The notes beneath the pieces were generated by a model. It was not told where the DNA came from, did not search any database, and saw only the letters and a list, made by a program, of their open reading frames with translations. Source: Rhodoferax sp. (GTDB lineage Bacteria > Pseudomonadota > Gammaproteobacteria > Burkholderiales > Burkholderiaceae_C). From it: a DNA stretch of 64,000 bases. The translations under genes were made by a program, and so were the position numbers. Below, one piece after another: positions 18,457 through 29,680 of the stretch. Numbering within the stretch: the first letter of the stretch is position 1; each line of letters begins with the position of its first letter. Location: positions 124,001 through 188,000 of the forward strand of contig NZ_JAAFIX010000005.1 of NCBI RefSeq assembly GCF_013297935.1, in the 5' to 3' direction.

Positions 18457-19868
18457 ACCCCTTGATGACTTTGGCCGACGCACAGCGCCTGCTCCCTGGT
18501 GCCCGGGTGGTAGGCGACTCTGCGGTGAGCCTTGCGCGGGTGCACACGGATACCCGCACGATTGAGCCCGGAGATTTCTTCGTAGCCCTCCAAGGTGAGC
18601 GCTTTGATGCCAACCTCATGTTGCACGAATCGCAGGCCAAGGGCGCCTCTGCGGTGATGTGCCATGCAGGGCTACCGGAGTCCGCCTACCCCGCAGGGCT
18701 CCCCCGGCTGGAGGTGGCAGACACCCGCTTGGCATTGGCGGAGTTGGCTGCCGCGTGGCGCGCGCAGTTCCGGATTCCCTTGATCGCCGTGACAGGCAGC
18801 AATGGCAAGACCACGGTCACCCAAATGGTCGCCAGCATCTTGCACACCCACGCACCGGACGGTGCTGCGCTTGCGACGGTCGGCAATTTCAACAACGACA
18901 TTGGCGTTCCGCTCACATTGCTGCGCCTGCGTCCGACCCACCGCATTGCTGTCGTCGAGCTGGGCATGAATCACCCCGGTGAGATTGCAGGCCTGGCCGC
19001 CATGGCCCGCCCGACGGTGGCGCTGGTCAACAACGCCCAGCGTGAGCACTTGGAGTTCATGCACACCATTGAAGCCGTGGCGCGCGAAAACGGCAGTGTG
19101 TTGAGCGCCTTGCCTGCCGATGGCGTGGCCGTGTTTCCTGCGGATGATGACTACGCCCCTCTGTGGCGCTCACTGGCTGCTAGCCGTTCCGTGACCGGCT
19201 TTACGGCTGCGGCTGAGGGCGCGGAGGTGAGTTTGCTGAATGCTTCCTGGCAAGAAGGTGCCTGGTCCGTGCAGGCCGCCAGCCCGCAAGGCCCCCTGCA
19301 GTTCCGGCTGGCCATTGCAGGGCGTCACAACGTCAAAAACGCACTGGCCGCTGCCGCGTGCGCCTTGTCCGCCGGAGTGCCTCCTGGTGCGGTCGTACGG
19401 GGGCTTGAAGCGTTTGTGCCGGTCAAAGGCCGTTGCCGTGCTGTGCAGGTTCGCCACGGGGAATGCAATTTCACCTTGGTAGACGACACCTACAACGCCA
19501 ACCCCGACTCCATGCGCGCCGCCATCGATGTGCTGGCCGATCTGCCCGGCCCGCGCCTGCTGGTGATCGGCGACATGGGTGAAGTCGGTGAGCAGGGCCC
19601 TGCCTTTCATGCGGAAGCCGGCCGCTACGCCCGGGAAGCCGGCATTGAGCATGTGCTGGCCCTCGGCGAGGCGAGCGCTTTTGCCGTGCAAGAAATGCCG
19701 GCTGCGCGCCATTTTGATTCGTTAGACACCTTGTTGCCGGCCACCCGTGCCGTGTTGCCCGGCGTCGCCAGTGTGTTGGTCAAAGGCTCGCGCTTCATGC
19801 GTATGGAGCGTGTGGTGGAGGCGCTATCTGCCGGCCCCGCACGGGAGGTGGCATCCCATGCTGCATGA
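18453..19868 (+). CDS. murF: UDP-MurNAc-tripeptide:D-alanyl-D-alanine ligase
   Basis: Adds D-Ala-D-Ala to complete the UDP-MurNAc-pentapeptide. ATP loop VTGSNGKTTVTQMV, the central NFNNDIGVPLTLL and the NAQREHLEFMHTIE segments, and DDTYNANPDSMRAA near the C-terminal domain are all family signatures. 471 aa. The substrate dipeptide is made by Ddl, encoded in the same operon. Confidence 0.96.
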   Translation: MNPLMTLADAQRLLPGARVVGDSAVSLARVHTDTRTIEPGDFFVALQGERFDANLMLHESQAKGASAVMCHAGLPESAYPAGLPRLEVADTRLALAELAAAWRAQFRIPLIAVTGSNGKTTVTQMVASILHTHAPDGAALATVGNFNNDIGVPLTLLRLRPTHRIAVVELGMNHPGEIAGLAAMARPTVALVNNAQREHLEFMHTIEAVARENGSVLSALPADGVAVFPADDDYAPLWRSLAASRSVTGFTAAAEGAEVSLLNASWQEGAWSVQAASPQGPLQFRLAIAGRHNVKNALAAAACALSAGVPPGAVVRGLEAFVPVKGRCRAVQVRHGECNFTLVDDTYNANPDSMRAAIDVLADLPGPRLLVIGDMGEVGEQGPAFHAEAGRYAREAGIEHVLALGEASAFAVQEMPAARHFDSLDTLLPATRAVLPGVASVLVKGSRFMRMERVVEALSAGPAREVASHAA

Positions 19869-19886
19869 TTTGTTTGGAGAAATTAC

Positions 19887-21065
19887 ATGTTCCTGAGCCT
19901 GGCCCAATGGCTGCAAGGTTTGTCCCCCGAGTTCGGATTTTTCCGGGTCTTTCAGTACCTGACCTTCCGCGCGGTCATGTCGGCGCTCACCGCATTGCTG
20001 ATCGGCTTGTTGGCCGGCCCTGCCGTGATCCGTCGGCTGCGCGCCCTGAAAATCGGCCAGCCGATCCGCGGCTACGGCATGGAAACCCACCTCGCCAAGA
20101 GCGGCACCCCGACCATGGGCGGCGTTTTGATTCTGCTGTGCATTGCCACCGCCACGCTGCTGTGGGCTGATTTGTCCAACCGCTTTGTCTGGATCGTATT
20201 GATTGTGACCCTCGGCTTCGGTGCGATCGGCTGGGCGGACGACTGGCGCAAAGTGGTCCACAAGGACCCCGAGGGCATGCGCTCCCGGGAGAAGTATTTC
20301 TGGCAGAGTCTCATCGGCCTGCTGGCGGCGCTCTATCTGGTGTTCAGTATTTCTGAAAGCTCCAACCTCCGGGTGCTGGAGCTCTTCTTCAATTGGGTTG
20401 CCTCCGGCTTTGATGTGAACCTGCCCCCCAAGGCCGGGTTGCTGCTGCCGTTTATCAAAGAAGTCAGCTACCCCTTGGGGGTTTTGGGCTTTGTGGTCAT
20501 GACCTATCTGGTGATTGTGGGTTCCAGCAATGCGGTGAATCTGACCGACGGTCTAGACGGCCTGGCCATCATGCCGGTGGTGATGGTGGGCTCCGCACTG
20601 GGTGTGTTTGCCTATGTGACCGGCAGCTCGGTGTTCTCCAAATACTTGTTGTTCCCCTACATTCCCGGCTCCGGCGAGTTGTTGATTTTCTGTTCCGCCA
20701 TGGCGGGGGCCGGACTGGCCTTCTTGTGGTTCAACACCCACCCGGCACAAGTCTTCATGGGCGATGTGGGCGCACTCGCGCTGGGCGCAGCCTTGGGCAC
20801 CATCGCCGTGATCGTGCGGCAGGAAATTGTCTTGGCCATCATGGGCGGCATTTTTGTGGCGGAAGCGGTGTCGGTGATGTTGCAAGTCACTTACTTCAAG
20901 TACACCAAGCGCCGCTTCGGCGAAGGCCGTCGTCTGCTGAAGATGGCGCCGCTGCACCACCATTTCGAGAAGTCCGGCTGGAAAGAGACCCAGGTCGTGG
21001 TCCGCTTCTGGATCATCACCATGCTGCTCTGCCTAGTGGGCCTCTCCACCTTGAAATTGCGATGA
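19887..21065 (+). CDS. mraY: Phospho-MurNAc-pentapeptide translocase
   Basis: Integral membrane enzyme that attaches phospho-MurNAc-pentapeptide to undecaprenyl phosphate, forming lipid I. About ten membrane segments; motifs include the KSGTPTMGG loop, [10 protein letters not shown] (catalytic Asp) and [13 protein letters not shown]. 392 aa. The 18-nt gap after murF holds GGAGA before ATG 19887. The stop overlaps murD (ATGA). Confidence 0.97.
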   Translation: MFLSLAQWLQGLSPEFGFFRVFQYLTFRAVMSALTALLIGLLAGPAVIRRLRALKIGQPIRGYGMETHLAKSGTPTMGGVLILLCIATATLLWADLSNRFVWIVLIVTLGFGAIGWADDWRKVVHKDPEGMRSREKYFWQSLIGLLAALYLVFSISESSNLRVLELFFNWVASGFDVNLPPKAGLLLPFIKEVSYPLGVLGFVVMTYLVIVGSSNAVNLTDGLDGLAIMPVVMVGSALGVFAYVTGSSVFSKYLLFPYIPGSGELLIFCSAMAGAGLAFLWFNTHPAQVFMGDVGALALGAALGTIAVIVRQEIVLAIMGGIFVAEAVSVMLQVTYFKYTKRRFGEGRRLLKMAPLHHHFEKSGWKETQVVVRFWIITMLLCLVGLSTLKLR

Positions 21066-22936
21066 ACAGCCCTGAGCAGCACCCCCCACAGGACAGCCCA
21101 ATGACGCTGGTCGAGCCGACCAGCGTGCTGCCCTGCGACCCGGTCCCAGAGACCGCGGCGGTGGAGTTGCCCGCTGAAACAGTGCCCTCAGAGGCTCTCC
21201 CGCCGGTGCAGGCGCAGGTGCCGGCTCCGGCTGCTCCTGCTGGCCTGCCCACAACGCTCAGCGCAGCCAAAGACGCTGCCGAGTTTGTCGCCCGCATTTT
21301 TGCCGAAACCCAGGCCGAGAAAAAAGAAGCGGCTGAAGCGGATCTCGCCCCTTCGGATACAGAGAGCGCCGAGCCTGACAGCGCGTTGGCCGACGCAGTC
21401 GCAGAGCCCGTGGTCTTTGCGCCTTTGGCGGGTCAGCAGGTGCTGATCCTGGGCCTCGGTGCCTCCGGTCTGGCGATGGCGCGCTGGTGTGTTCTGGCGG
21501 GAGCCACTGAGGTCACCGTGGCCGATACCCGCGACGCACCGCCACAGTTGGCGGTGCTCCAGCAGGAGCTGCCCCAGGTGCGATTTGTGCCCGGTGCCTT
21601 CGATGCCCAGCTGGTGGAGGGCCAGAACCTCCACGCCGTCTACCGGTCGCCGGGGCTGAGTCCGGCAGATATTGCTCCTGTTTTAGGAGCGGCTAGCGCA
21701 CATTCGATCTGGGTTGGCGGTGAATTAAGCTTGTATTCTCAAGGCCTGGAGACGCTGCGCGCCCAGCGCGCCTATGCGCCTGCGGTTCTGGCCATCACCG
21801 GCACCAACGGCAAAACAACCGTGACTTCGTTAACCGGTCAGCTGATGGCGCATGCCGGCAAAACAGTCGCCGTGGCGGGCAATATCGGCCCTACGTTGTT
21901 GGACACGCTCACACAGCATCTGGTGGCCGACACGCTGCCGGAGGTGTGGGTGCTCGAACTCTCCAGCTTCCAGCTGGACGCGGCCGGAAGTTTCGAGCCC
22001 ACCGCAGCGGTGGTTCTCAACATCAGCCAAGACCATCTCGACTGGCACGGCAGCATGCCGGCCTACGCAGCGGCCAAGGCCCGTATCTTTGGTCAGCACG
22101 CCATGATGGTGCTGAACCGGGAAGACAGCGCCGTCATGGCCATGCGGCCCGAGCCCGTCAAGGTGCGCCTGCAGCGCCCGCAAGAGCGCGCTCACATCAC
22201 CTTCGGCACCACCATGCCGCAGCGCCCGGGCGACTTTGGTATTGAAGAAGTCAATGGCATGGTCTGGTTGGTGCGCGCCCTGGAGGCAGACGAAACCCGC
22301 CGTCGTCGCAAGGACGAAGAGCCGGAAATCCATATCCAGCGCCTTATGCCTGCCGACGCCTTACGCATCCGCGGTCGGCACAACGCGAGCAACGCCTTGG
22401 CCGCCTTGGCCCTCTGCGCCGCGGCCGGCTGCTCACTGGCGGCGGTGCTCTATGGCCTGCGCGAATACCGCGGTGAGCCGCACCGCGTTGAGCCGATCGG
22501 CATTCTGAACGACGTGGAGTTCTTTGACGACAGCAAGGGCACCAATGTAGGCGCCACCGTAGCGGCCTTGCAGGGGCTAGGTGCCGACCGCCGCATCGTG
22601 GTCATCCTGGGGGGAGAGGGCAAAGGACAGGACTTCGCCCCGCTGGCCGGACCGGTGGAGCGCTTTGCCCGCGCTGCCGTGTTGATCGGTCGTGATGCGC
22701 CGCTGATTCGCGCCGCCCTGGAGCTCACCGGCGTGCCCCTGTTCGACGCAGACACTATGGCGGCCGCCGTGAACGTGGCCAATGCCAAGGCCCATGCCGG
22801 CGATGCCGTGCTGATGTCACCGGCCTGCGCCAGCTTTGACATGTTCAAGAACTACGAGCACCGTGCGCAGGTGTTTTGCGATGCCGTCAAAGACCTGGCC
22901 TTGGCCAATGGCACCGATCTGGAGCAGCTCGCATGA
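21062..22936 (+). CDS. murD: UDP-MurNAc-L-alanine:D-glutamate ligase with N-terminal extension
   Basis: Adds D-Glu to UDP-MurNAc-L-Ala. The core starts at about residue 122 ([19 protein letters not shown], the Rossmann UDP site), with ATP loop [14 protein letters not shown] and [12 protein letters not shown]. It is 624 aa, whereas MurD is usually about 440-500. The excess is mainly a 120-residue acidic, Pro/Ala-rich N-terminus, plus an insert near [15 protein letters not shown] 21062 overlaps the mraY stop (ATGA), as at neighbouring junctions, so translational coupling supports the long form. Other in-frame starts (such as ATG 21101) still leave a long tail. A repeat copy lies in the UDP domain. 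Confidence 0.93.
   Translation: MNSPEQHPPQDSPMTLVEPTSVLPCDPVPETAAVELPAETVPSEALPPVQAQVPAPAAPAGLPTTLSAAKDAAEFVARIFAETQAEKKEAAEADLAPSDTESAEPDSALADAVAEPVVFAPLAGQQVLILGLGASGLAMARWCVLAGATEVTVADTRDAPPQLAVLQQELPQVRFVPGAFDAQLVEGQNLHAVYRSPGLSPADIAPVLGAASAHSIWVGGELSLYSQGLETLRAQRAYAPAVLAITGTNGKTTVTSLTGQLMAHAGKTVAVAGNIGPTLLDTLTQHLVADTLPEVWVLELSSFQLDAAGSFEPTAAVVLNISQDHLDWHGSMPAYAAAKARIFGQHAMMVLNREDSAVMAMRPEPVKVRLQRPQERAHITFGTTMPQRPGDFGIEEVNGMVWLVRALEADETRRRRKDEEPEIHIQRLMPADALRIRGRHNASNALAALALCAAAGCSLAAVLYGLREYRGEPHRVEPIGILNDVEFFDDSKGTNVGATVAALQGLGADRRIVVILGGEGKGQDFAPLAGPVERFARAAVLIGRDAPLIRAALELTGVPLFDADTMAAAVNVANAKAHAGDAVLMSPACASFDMFKNYEHRAQVFCDAVKDLALANGTDLEQLA
21674..21730 (+). repeat. Probable dispersed repeat copy inside murD
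   Basis: A diverged match: GCTCCTGTTTTAGGAGCGGC, then TAGCGCACATTCGATCTGGG and TTGGCGG. It is translated in the same frame as the rlmI copy (AxxxxAAxA pattern: [16 protein letters not shown]). Confidence 0.55.
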
Positions 22937-24183
22937 AGCTGATGCCCCGCGCTCTCGCCGCCTGGTTCGCACCGCGTGAGGCGGAGGCCGCCGGTGCTTT
23001 GCCGGTGCGCCTGGGCGGGCGGGGTTCGTTTTCCGCCAGCACCACGCCCGCACAGGTGAAAGGCTTCGACCAGCCTCTGGTGTGGGTGACGGTGGCCCTC
23101 TTGATGTGGGGTCTGGTGATGGTGTATTCGGCATCGATTGCGATGCCTGACAACCCCAAATTCACCTTCTACAGCCACACCCATTTCGCGGTGCGCCACG
23201 CGGTGTCGCTGATGGTGGCCTTTGTGGCGGCCCTCATTGCGTTCCAGATCCCGCTGCAAACTTGGGAGCGACTGGCGCCATGGCTGTTTGTCACGTCCTT
23301 GATTTTGCTGATTCTGGTGCTGGGCGTGGGGCGTGGCGTCAACGGTGCCAAGCGCTGGATTTCTCTGGGCGTGATGAACTTTCAGCCTTCCGAGCTCGCC
23401 AAGTTCGCGGTGCTGCTCTACGCGTCTGACTATATGGTCCGCAAGATGGAAGTGAAAGAGCACTTCTTCCGCGCGGTGGCACCCATGGCGGTCGCGGTCG
23501 CCATCATCGGTCTGCTGTTACTGGCCGAGCCTGATATGGGCGCTTTCATGGTGATTGCAGTGATCGCCATGGGCATTTTGTTTCTGGGCGGGGTGAATGC
23601 CCGCATGTTCTTCTTGATTGCCGCCCTGATGGTGCTGATGTTTGCGGTGGTCATTGCCAGCTCCGAGTGGCGGCGCGAGCGCATTTTTGCCTACCTGGAC
23701 CCCTGGACTGAAAAGCACGCCTTGGGCAAGGGCTACCAGCTCTCCCATTCGCTGATTGCCATTGGCCGCGGCGAAATCTTCGGCGTGGGCTTGGGCGGTA
23801 GCGTAGAAAAGCTGCACTGGCTGCCCGAAGCCCATACCGACTTTTTGCTCGCCGTGATCGGTGAAGAGTTCGGACTGGTCGGGGTGGTCGTGGTGATCGG
23901 CCTCTTTTTGTGGCTAACCCGCCGCATCATGCACATCGGCCGCCAGGCCATTGCGCTGGACCGTGTGTTTGCCGGCCTGGTCGCGCAAGGGGTGGGCGTG
24001 TGGATGGGCTTTCAGGCCTTCATCAACATGGGCGTGAACCTGGGCGCACTGCCCACCAAAGGCCTGACCCTGCCGCTCATGAGCTACGGCGGCTCCGCGA
24101 TTTTGATCAACCTCGTCGCTATCGCGGTGGTGCTCAGAGTGGACTATGAAAACAGACAACTCATGCACGGAGGCCGTGTATGA
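22933..24183 (+). CDS. ftsW: Septal peptidoglycan polymerase FtsW (SEDS)
   Basis: SEDS-family glycosyltransferase that polymerises lipid II at the septum with FtsI. About ten membrane segments start after residue 45 ([17 protein letters not shown]). Family motifs: [31 protein letters not shown], the catalytic-loop area [20 protein letters not shown] and the [14 protein letters not shown] segment, ending with [13 protein letters not shown] 22933 overlaps the murD stop; 416 aa. Confidence 0.96.
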   Translation: MKLMPRALAAWFAPREAEAAGALPVRLGGRGSFSASTTPAQVKGFDQPLVWVTVALLMWGLVMVYSASIAMPDNPKFTFYSHTHFAVRHAVSLMVAFVAALIAFQIPLQTWERLAPWLFVTSLILLILVLGVGRGVNGAKRWISLGVMNFQPSELAKFAVLLYASDYMVRKMEVKEHFFRAVAPMAVAVAIIGLLLLAEPDMGAFMVIAVIAMGILFLGGVNARMFFLIAALMVLMFAVVIASSEWRRERIFAYLDPWTEKHALGKGYQLSHSLIAIGRGEIFGVGLGGSVEKLHWLPEAHTDFLLAVIGEEFGLVGVVVVIGLFLWLTRRIMHIGRQAIALDRVFAGLVAQGVGVWMGFQAFINMGVNLGALPTKGLTLPLMSYGGSAILINLVAIAVVLRVDYENRQLMHGGRV

Positions 24184-25244
24184 CGCAAAAGTGTGCATTG
24201 ATCATGGCTGGCGGCACGGGAGGTCACATCTTCCCCGGGCTGGCCGTAGCACAAGCGCTCATTGCCAAAGGCTGGCGAGTGCACTGGCTGGGCGCTCCGG
24301 GCAGCATGGAAAGCCGCATCGTCCCTGCGCGCGGCATCCCGCTGGAGCTGGTGGAGTTTGGCGGTGTCCGCGGCAAAGGTCTGAAAACGCTGGCGTTTTT
24401 GCCCTTCAAATTGCTGCGCGCCTTCTGGCAAAGCCTGCAGGTGGTGCGTCGCGTGCGCCCCGATGTGGTGGTGGGCTTGGGCGGCTACATCACCTTTCCC
24501 GGCGGCATGATGGGGGTGCTCTGCGGCAAGCCCCTGGTGCTGCACGAGCAAAACTCGGTGGCCGGCATGGCCAACAAGGTGCTGGCCGGTGTGGCCGACC
24601 GCGTGTTTGCCGCCTTCCCCGGCGTGATGGCCCGGGCCGAGTGGGTGGGTAACCCTTTGCGCGCCGAATTCCTGAACGTGCCCGCACCAGCGCAGCGCTT
24701 TGCCGGCCGCACAGGCCCGCTCCGCGTGCTGGTGGTGGGCGGCAGCTTGGGTGCCCGCGCACTCAACACCGTGGTTCCGCAAGCGCTGGCCTTGATTCCT
24801 GAAGCACAGCGCCCGGTGGTGACCCACCAGGCCGGCGAAAAGCAAATCGACGAGCTGCGTGCCAACTACGCGGCAGCGGGTGTCGACGCCCAGTTGACGC
24901 CCTTCATCGACAACACGGCCCAGGCATTTGCCGATGCCGACTTGGTGATCTGCCGCGCCGGTGCCAGCACCGTGACCGAATTGGCGGCGGTCGGGGCCGC
25001 AGCGGCCTTTGTGCCGTTCCCAGCCGCAGTCGACGACCACCAGACTTTCAACGCCAGGTTCCTGGTCGATCAGGGCGGTGGCTGGCTCTTGCCACAGGCC
25101 ACGCTCACCCCGGAATCGCTGGCGAAATTGCTATTAAATACAGAGCGACCCGCGCTGATAGAGCGGGCGCTGGGAGCTAAAAACATGCAAAAACTACATG
25201 CCACCGACGCGGTGGTCGCCGCTTGCGAGGAGTTGGCCCGATGA
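24180..25244 (+). CDS. murG: UDP-GlcNAc:lipid I N-acetylglucosaminyltransferase
   Basis: Peripheral GT28 transferase that converts lipid I to lipid II. N-terminal [27 protein letters not shown], the inter-domain VGNPLRAEF, the second G-loop [13 protein letters not shown], and [18 protein letters not shown] with FVPFP are all present. 354 aa. The last roughly 35 residues include a repeat-derived stretch ([19 protein letters not shown]). Overlaps of 4 nt on both sides. Confidence 0.96.
   Translation: MTQKCALIMAGGTGGHIFPGLAVAQALIAKGWRVHWLGAPGSMESRIVPARGIPLELVEFGGVRGKGLKTLAFLPFKLLRAFWQSLQVVRRVRPDVVVGLGGYITFPGGMMGVLCGKPLVLHEQNSVAGMANKVLAGVADRVFAAFPGVMARAEWVGNPLRAEFLNVPAPAQRFAGRTGPLRVLVVGGSLGARALNTVVPQALALIPEAQRPVVTHQAGEKQIDELRANYAAAGVDAQLTPFIDNTAQAFADADLVICRAGASTVTELAAVGAAAAFVPFPAAVDDHQTFNARFLVDQGGGWLLPQATLTPESLAKLLLNTERPALIERALGAKNMQKLHATDAVVAACEELAR
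25130..25184 (+). repeat. Dispersed repeat copy near the 3' end of murG
   Basis: GCTATTAAATACAGAGCGAC, CCGCGCTGATAGAGCGGGCG, CTGGGAGCTAAAAAC: a diverged form read in the same frame as the MBL-gene copy (LLN...). It lies in the C-terminal helix of MurG. Confidence 0.6.
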
Positions 25245-26683
25245 AGCACGCTGTCAAACATATCCATTTCGTGGGCATTGGGGGCTCCGGCATGTCGGGT
25301 ATTGCGGAGGTGCTGAGCAACCTCGGCTATGTGATTTCCGGCTCCGACCTCGCAGACAACGCCACCACGCGCCGACTGGCCGGGCTCGGCATCAAAACCT
25401 ATGTGGGCCACGCAGCGGCCAACGTGACCGGGGCCGATGCGGTGGTGACCTCGACTGCGGTGCAGTCGGACAACCCCGAAGTCATCCGCGCCCGCGAACT
25501 CAAGATGCCCATCGTGCCCCGCGCCCTCATGCTCGCCGAGCTGATGCGCCTGAAGCAAGGCATTGCCATTGCCGGCACCCACGGCAAAACCACCACCACC
25601 AGCCTGGTCGCCAGTGTGTTGGCCGAAGCCGGCCTGGACCCGACCTTTGTGATCGGCGGCCGCCTCAACAGTGCCGGCGCCAATGCGCGCCTCGGCAGTG
25701 GGGACCATATCGTGGTGGAGGCCGACGAGTCGGATGCCTCGTTCTTGAACCTGCTGCCTGTGATGGCGGTGGTGACCAACATCGATGCCGACCACATGGA
25801 AACCTACGGGCACGATTTCGGCAAGCTCAAGAAAGCGTTTGTCGACTTCCTGCACCGCATGCCCTTTTATGGCACCGCGATTCTGTGTACCGACGATGCC
25901 GCGGTGCGCGACATCTGCGAACAGGTGACCTGCCCGATCACCAGCTACGGCTTTAACGAAGGTGCCGAGGTCCGCGCGGTCAATGTGCGCGCAGTCGGCG
26001 GGCAAATGCACTTCACCGTGCAGCGCCGCAACGGCGTGGTCTTGCCCGATATGGAGGTGGTGCTCAACCTGCCGGGCTTGCACAACGTGCTGAACGCCTT
26101 GTCTGCCATTGCAGTCGCCGTGGAGCTCAATATTGCGGATGCCGCGGTGGTCAAGGCCCTGGCCGAGTTCAAAGGCGTGGGCCGCCGCTTCCAGCGCTAC
26201 GGTGATCTGGCTTTGCCCGCCACCGACGGCAAGTCGGGCGGCACCGTGACGGTGATTGATGACTATGGCCACCACCCCGTCGAGATGGCGGCCACGCTGG
26301 CTGCCGCACGCGGTGCTTTCCCCGGCCGGCGGCTGGTGCTGGCATTTCAGCCACACCGCTACACCCGCACCCGCGACTGCTTTGAGGACTTCGTCAAGGT
26401 GATCGGTGCCGGTGCGGACGCCGTATTGCTGGCCGAGGTGTACGCCGCCGGAGAGGCCCCCATTGTGGCGGCCGATGGCCGTTCGCTAGCCCGCGCGCTG
26501 CGGGTGGGCGGCAAGGTGGAGCCGCTGTTTGTGGACGACGTTGCCGACATGCCGCAAGTGGCCATCGACAACGCGCGCGATGGCGATGTACTGCTGTGCA
26601 TGGGCGCCGGCTCGATCGGTGCGGTGCCCGGGAAAATTGTTGATTTGCTACAAAAACAGGAGCTGCTTGCGCAGCAGGGATGA
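25241..26683 (+). CDS. murC: UDP-MurNAc:L-alanine ligase
   Basis: First Mur ligase, adds L-Ala to UDP-MurNAc. [14 protein letters not shown] (UDP site), ATP loop [48 protein letters not shown] and FQPHRYTRT are canonical. ATG 25241 overlaps the murG stop. 480 aa. The last residues ([12 protein letters not shown]) and the stop codon are encoded by a dispersed repeat copy, which also covers the ddl start. Confidence 0.97.
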   Translation: MKHAVKHIHFVGIGGSGMSGIAEVLSNLGYVISGSDLADNATTRRLAGLGIKTYVGHAAANVTGADAVVTSTAVQSDNPEVIRARELKMPIVPRALMLAELMRLKQGIAIAGTHGKTTTTSLVASVLAEAGLDPTFVIGGRLNSAGANARLGSGDHIVVEADESDASFLNLLPVMAVVTNIDADHMETYGHDFGKLKKAFVDFLHRMPFYGTAILCTDDAAVRDICEQVTCPITSYGFNEGAEVRAVNVRAVGGQMHFTVQRRNGVVLPDMEVVLNLPGLHNVLNALSAIAVAVELNIADAAVVKALAEFKGVGRRFQRYGDLALPATDGKSGGTVTVIDDYGHHPVEMAATLAAARGAFPGRRLVLAFQPHRYTRTRDCFEDFVKVIGAGADAVLLAEVYAAGEAPIVAADGRSLARALRVGGKVEPLFVDDVADMPQVAIDNARDGDVLLCMGAGSIGAVPGKIVDLLQKQELLAQQG

Positions 26684-26703
26684 GGGCTATGAGCCAAATT
26701 GGT
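26647..26703 (+). repeat. Dispersed repeat copy spanning the murC stop and ddl start
   Basis: GCTACAAAAACAGGAGCTGC, TTGCGCAGCAGGGATGAGGG, CTATGAGCCAAATTGG. It holds murC's TGA (26681-26683), an AGGGA ribosome-binding-like site (26676-26680) and the ddl ATG (26689). Relative to the scaffold GGGCTAGAGGCC, an extra T turns CTAG into CTATG, making the start codon. Confidence 0.85.
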
Positions 26704-27642
26704 CATAAATTAGGGAAAGTCGCGGTCTTGATGGGGGGAGCCTCCGCCGAGCGCGAGGTGTCGCTCATGTCCGGCACCGGTGTACTCAAGGCTTTGCTCT
26801 CGCAGGGCGTAGATGCCCATGCATTTGACCCCTCAGAGCGGTCGCTGGATGAGCTCAAGCGCGAAGGGTTTGACCGCTGCTTTATTGCCTTACACGGCCG
26901 CTTCGGTGAAGACGGAACCGTGCAGGGCGCACTCGAATTGCTGGGCATCCCCTACACCGGCTCCGGCGTGATGGCATCAGCAATCTCGATGGACAAGGTC
27001 ATGACCAAGCGCATCTGGCGCTTCGAAGGCCTGTCGACTCCGGCCTGGCAGCAAGTCAAAAGTGCGGCAGAAACCCACGCCGCCTTTGCCGCGCTGGGTG
27101 CGCCCATGATTGTGAAGCCCGCCCGCGAGGGCTCCAGCATCGGCTTTACCAAGGTCATGACCGCGGACCAGTGCGACGCGGCCTATGCGCTGGCATCGCA
27201 GCACGACAGCCATGTGCTGTGCGAGCAGTTCATTGCGGGCGACGAAGTGACCTGCCCGGTCTGGGGCCCGACATCGGCCCCCGAAGCTCTGCCGGTGATT
27301 CGCATCGTGGCGCCTGAGGGCAACTACGACTACCAGAACAAATACTTCACCGATACCACCCAGTACCTCGTGCCTGCCGGCCTGCCGGCGGGGGAGGAAG
27401 AGGTGATCCAAGCCTTGGTGTGCAAAGCCTACCAAGTGCTGGGCTGCCGCGGTTGGGCCCGGGCGGATGTGATGATTGATGCGACAACCCGCACCCCTTA
27501 CCTGCTGGAGATCAACACCTCGCCCGGCATGACCAGCCACTCACTGGTGCCGATGTCTGCGAGTGCAGCCGGCATCAGCTACGAAGCGCTGTGTGTGCGT
27601 TTGCTGGAAAGCACCGCCACAGACGGGAAGGCCGACGCGTGA
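26689..27642 (+). CDS. ddl: D-alanine:D-alanine ligase
   Basis: ATP-grasp ligase that makes the D-Ala-D-Ala consumed by Mur[21 protein letters not shown] at the N-terminus, [20 protein letters not shown], the [10 protein letters not shown] loop and [13 protein letters not shown] with metal ligands are present. ATG 26689 is 8 nt after AGGGA; ATG 26680 overlaps the murC stop but has no site of its own. 317 aa. Position before ftsQ corresponds to ddlB of E. coli. Confidence 0.95.
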   Translation: MSQIGHKLGKVAVLMGGASAEREVSLMSGTGVLKALLSQGVDAHAFDPSERSLDELKREGFDRCFIALHGRFGEDGTVQGALELLGIPYTGSGVMASAISMDKVMTKRIWRFEGLSTPAWQQVKSAAETHAAFAALGAPMIVKPAREGSSIGFTKVMTADQCDAAYALASQHDSHVLCEQFIAGDEVTCPVWGPTSAPEALPVIRIVAPEGNYDYQNKYFTDTTQYLVPAGLPAGEEEVIQALVCKAYQVLGCRGWARADVMIDATTRTPYLLEINTSPGMTSHSLVPMSASAAGISYEALCVRLLESTATDGKADA

Positions 27643-28427
27643 ACCCAGCCGCCGATACACCGCTGGACGTCAAACTCATGAACGGGACCGCTGCGCTCCT
27701 GTTGGTGGGCTTTGTCGTGCTGGCCGTGTTTGCCGGCGGCAAATGGTTGGGGCGTCTGCCAATTTTCGCGATCGAAGGCATCACGGTGCATGGCGACATG
27801 AGCCACAACAGCCCCTTGACCCTGCGCGCGAATGTGGCGCCCGGCCTGAACGGCACGTTCTTTTCCGTGGACCTGGCGCGCGTGCGCTCGGCATTTGAGG
27901 CCGTGCCCTGGGTGCGCCATGCCGTCGTGCGCCGCGAGTTCCCCAACCGATTGCGGGTGGAGCTGCAGGAGCATGTGGCAGTGGCGTATTGGGGGGATGA
28001 CCCAGAGTTGCGACTGCTCAACAACTTCGGCGAAGTGTTTGAGGCCAACGTCGGCGAGGTGGAGCAAGACGAGCTCCCCAAACTCAGCGGGCCCGATGGT
28101 CAGAGCAATGAAGTCCTGCGCATGTACCAGGCACTCCGCCCGACCTTGGCCGCCATGGACTTCGCCATCGAACAACTGGACCTCTCGGGACGTGGAAGCT
28201 GGCGCGTTCGCCTGGATGGCGGAGCGGTGATTGAGATGGGACGCGGTGACACAGAGGCTGTCACTGAGCGTCTCCAGCAGTTTTTGAAGACGCTGACGCA
28301 AGTCACCACGCGTTACGGACGGACCCCGGGTTCGCTCGAATCGGCGGATCTGCGGCACGTCAATGGATACGCGGTCAAGCTGCGCGGCGTTACGACGCTA
28401 CAAGCGGCCACCAGCGGTAAGAAATAG
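27639..28427 (+). CDS. ftsQ: Cell division protein FtsQ
   Basis: Bitopic divisome protein bridging FtsA/FtsK and FtsL/B. A short cytoplasmic N-terminus, one membrane segment (about 16-36, [19 protein letters not shown]), a POTRA domain ([15 protein letters not shown]) and the FtsQ beta domain ([37 protein letters not shown]). Starts at GTG 27639 overlapping the ddl stop (GTGA). 262 aa. Confidence 0.94.
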   Translation: MNPAADTPLDVKLMNGTAALLLVGFVVLAVFAGGKWLGRLPIFAIEGITVHGDMSHNSPLTLRANVAPGLNGTFFSVDLARVRSAFEAVPWVRHAVVRREFPNRLRVELQEHVAVAYWGDDPELRLLNNFGEVFEANVGEVEQDELPKLSGPDGQSNEVLRMYQALRPTLAAMDFAIEQLDLSGRGSWRVRLDGGAVIEMGRGDTEAVTERLQQFLKTLTQVTTRYGRTPGSLESADLRHVNGYAVKLRGVTTLQAATSGKK

Positions 28428-28450
28428 CGCAAACGGAGCAGGGCAACACT

Positions 28451-29680
28451 ATGGCAAAAGAATACAAAGATCTCGTCGTCGGCCTGGACATCGGCACCGC
28501 CAAAGTCATGGCAGTGGTGGCTGAAGTCATGCCCGGCGGGGAGCTCAAATTGGCCGGATTCGGCGTCGCGCCCAGCAACGGCTTGAAGCGGGGCGTGGTC
28601 GTCAACATTGATGCCACCGTGGCCAGCATCCAGCAAGCCTTGAAAGAGGCGGAGCTGATGGCCGATTGCAAGATCACCCGCGTGTACACCGGCATCACCG
28701 GCAGCCATATCCGCGGCATCAACAGCAGCGGCATGGTGGCGGTGAAAGACCGCGAAGTCACCCAGGCCGACGTGGCCCGTGTGGTGGAAACTGCCAAGGC
28801 CATTAACATTTCGACCGACCAGCGCCTGCTGCTGGTGGAGCCCCAGGAATTCATCATCGACGGCCAGGATGTGCGCGAGCCCATCGGTATGAGCGGCATC
28901 CGCTTGGAAGCCAAGGTACACATCGTGACCGGTGCGCAGAGCGCGGCCGAAAACATCATCAAGTGCGTGCGTCGCTGTGGTCTGGAGGTAGAGCAGCTGA
29001 TGCTCAACCCGCTGGCCAGCAGCCTGAGCGTCCTGACCGAAGACGAGCGCGAGCTCGGTGTCGCGCTCGTCGACATTGGTGCCGGCACGACGGATGTAGC
29101 CATCTTCACCAACGGTGCCATCCGCCACACGGCCGTGATTCCGATTGCCGGTGACCTGATCACCAGCGACATCGCCATGGCTTTGCGCACACCCACCAAG
29201 GATGCCGAAGACATCAAGGTCGAGAGCGGTCACGCCAAGCAGTTGCTGGTAGACCCCGAAACGCAGGTCGAGGTCCCCGGCCTGGGTGACCGTGGCCCGC
29301 GCATGCTGAGCCGCCAGGCTTTGGCCGGTGTGATCGAGCCCCGCGTGGAAGAAATCTTCTCGCTGGTGAACCAGGTCATGCGCGAATCCGGCTACGAAGA
29401 AGTGCTGTCCAGCGGCATCGTGCTCACCGGTGGCAGCTGCATCATGCCCGGCATGGTGGAGTTGGGGGAAGACATCTTCTTGAAGCCCGTTCGCCGCGGC
29501 ATCCCCAAATACAACAGCGCCTTGGCCGACATGGTGGCGCAGCCCCGTGCCGCCACGGTGATGGGCCTGCTCGAAGAGGCGCGCATCGCTCGCATGCGCG
29601 GCTACAAAGTCGCCCAAAAAGCAGGTTCGATGAAATCAGCGTTCAGTACCGTCAAGGACTGGTTTGTAGGGAACTTCTAA
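28451..29680 (+). CDS. ftsA: Cell division protein FtsA
   Basis: Actin-like protein that tethers FtsZ to the membrane. Phosphate-1 GLDIGTAKVMAVV, the 1C SHIRGINSSG segment, phosphate-2 VDIGAGTTDVAIF and adenosine LTGGSCIMPGM motifs are present. A C-terminal amphipathic helix (MKSAFSTVKDWFVGNF) is the membrane targeting sequence. 409 aa. It is 23 nt after ftsQ. Unlike the canonical cluster, ftsZ does not follow directly; an FlhD-family gene intervenes. Confidence 0.97.
   Translation: MAKEYKDLVVGLDIGTAKVMAVVAEVMPGGELKLAGFGVAPSNGLKRGVVVNIDATVASIQQALKEAELMADCKITRVYTGITGSHIRGINSSGMVAVKDREVTQADVARVVETAKAINISTDQRLLLVEPQEFIIDGQDVREPIGMSGIRLEAKVHIVTGAQSAAENIIKCVRRCGLEVEQLMLNPLASSLSVLTEDERELGVALVDIGAGTTDVAIFTNGAIRHTAVIPIAGDLITSDIAMALRTPTKDAEDIKVESGHAKQLLVDPETQVEVPGLGDRGPRMLSRQALAGVIEPRVEEIFSLVNQVMRESGYEEVLSSGIVLTGGSCIMPGMVELGEDIFLKPVRRGIPKYNSALADMVAQPRAATVMGLLEEARIARMRGYKVAQKAGSMKSAFSTVKDWFVGNF

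Noticed and set aside
20726..21061. Extension of murD into mraY
   Set aside because: Lies fully inside mraY in another frame; ATG 21062 has the coupled stop/start overlap.
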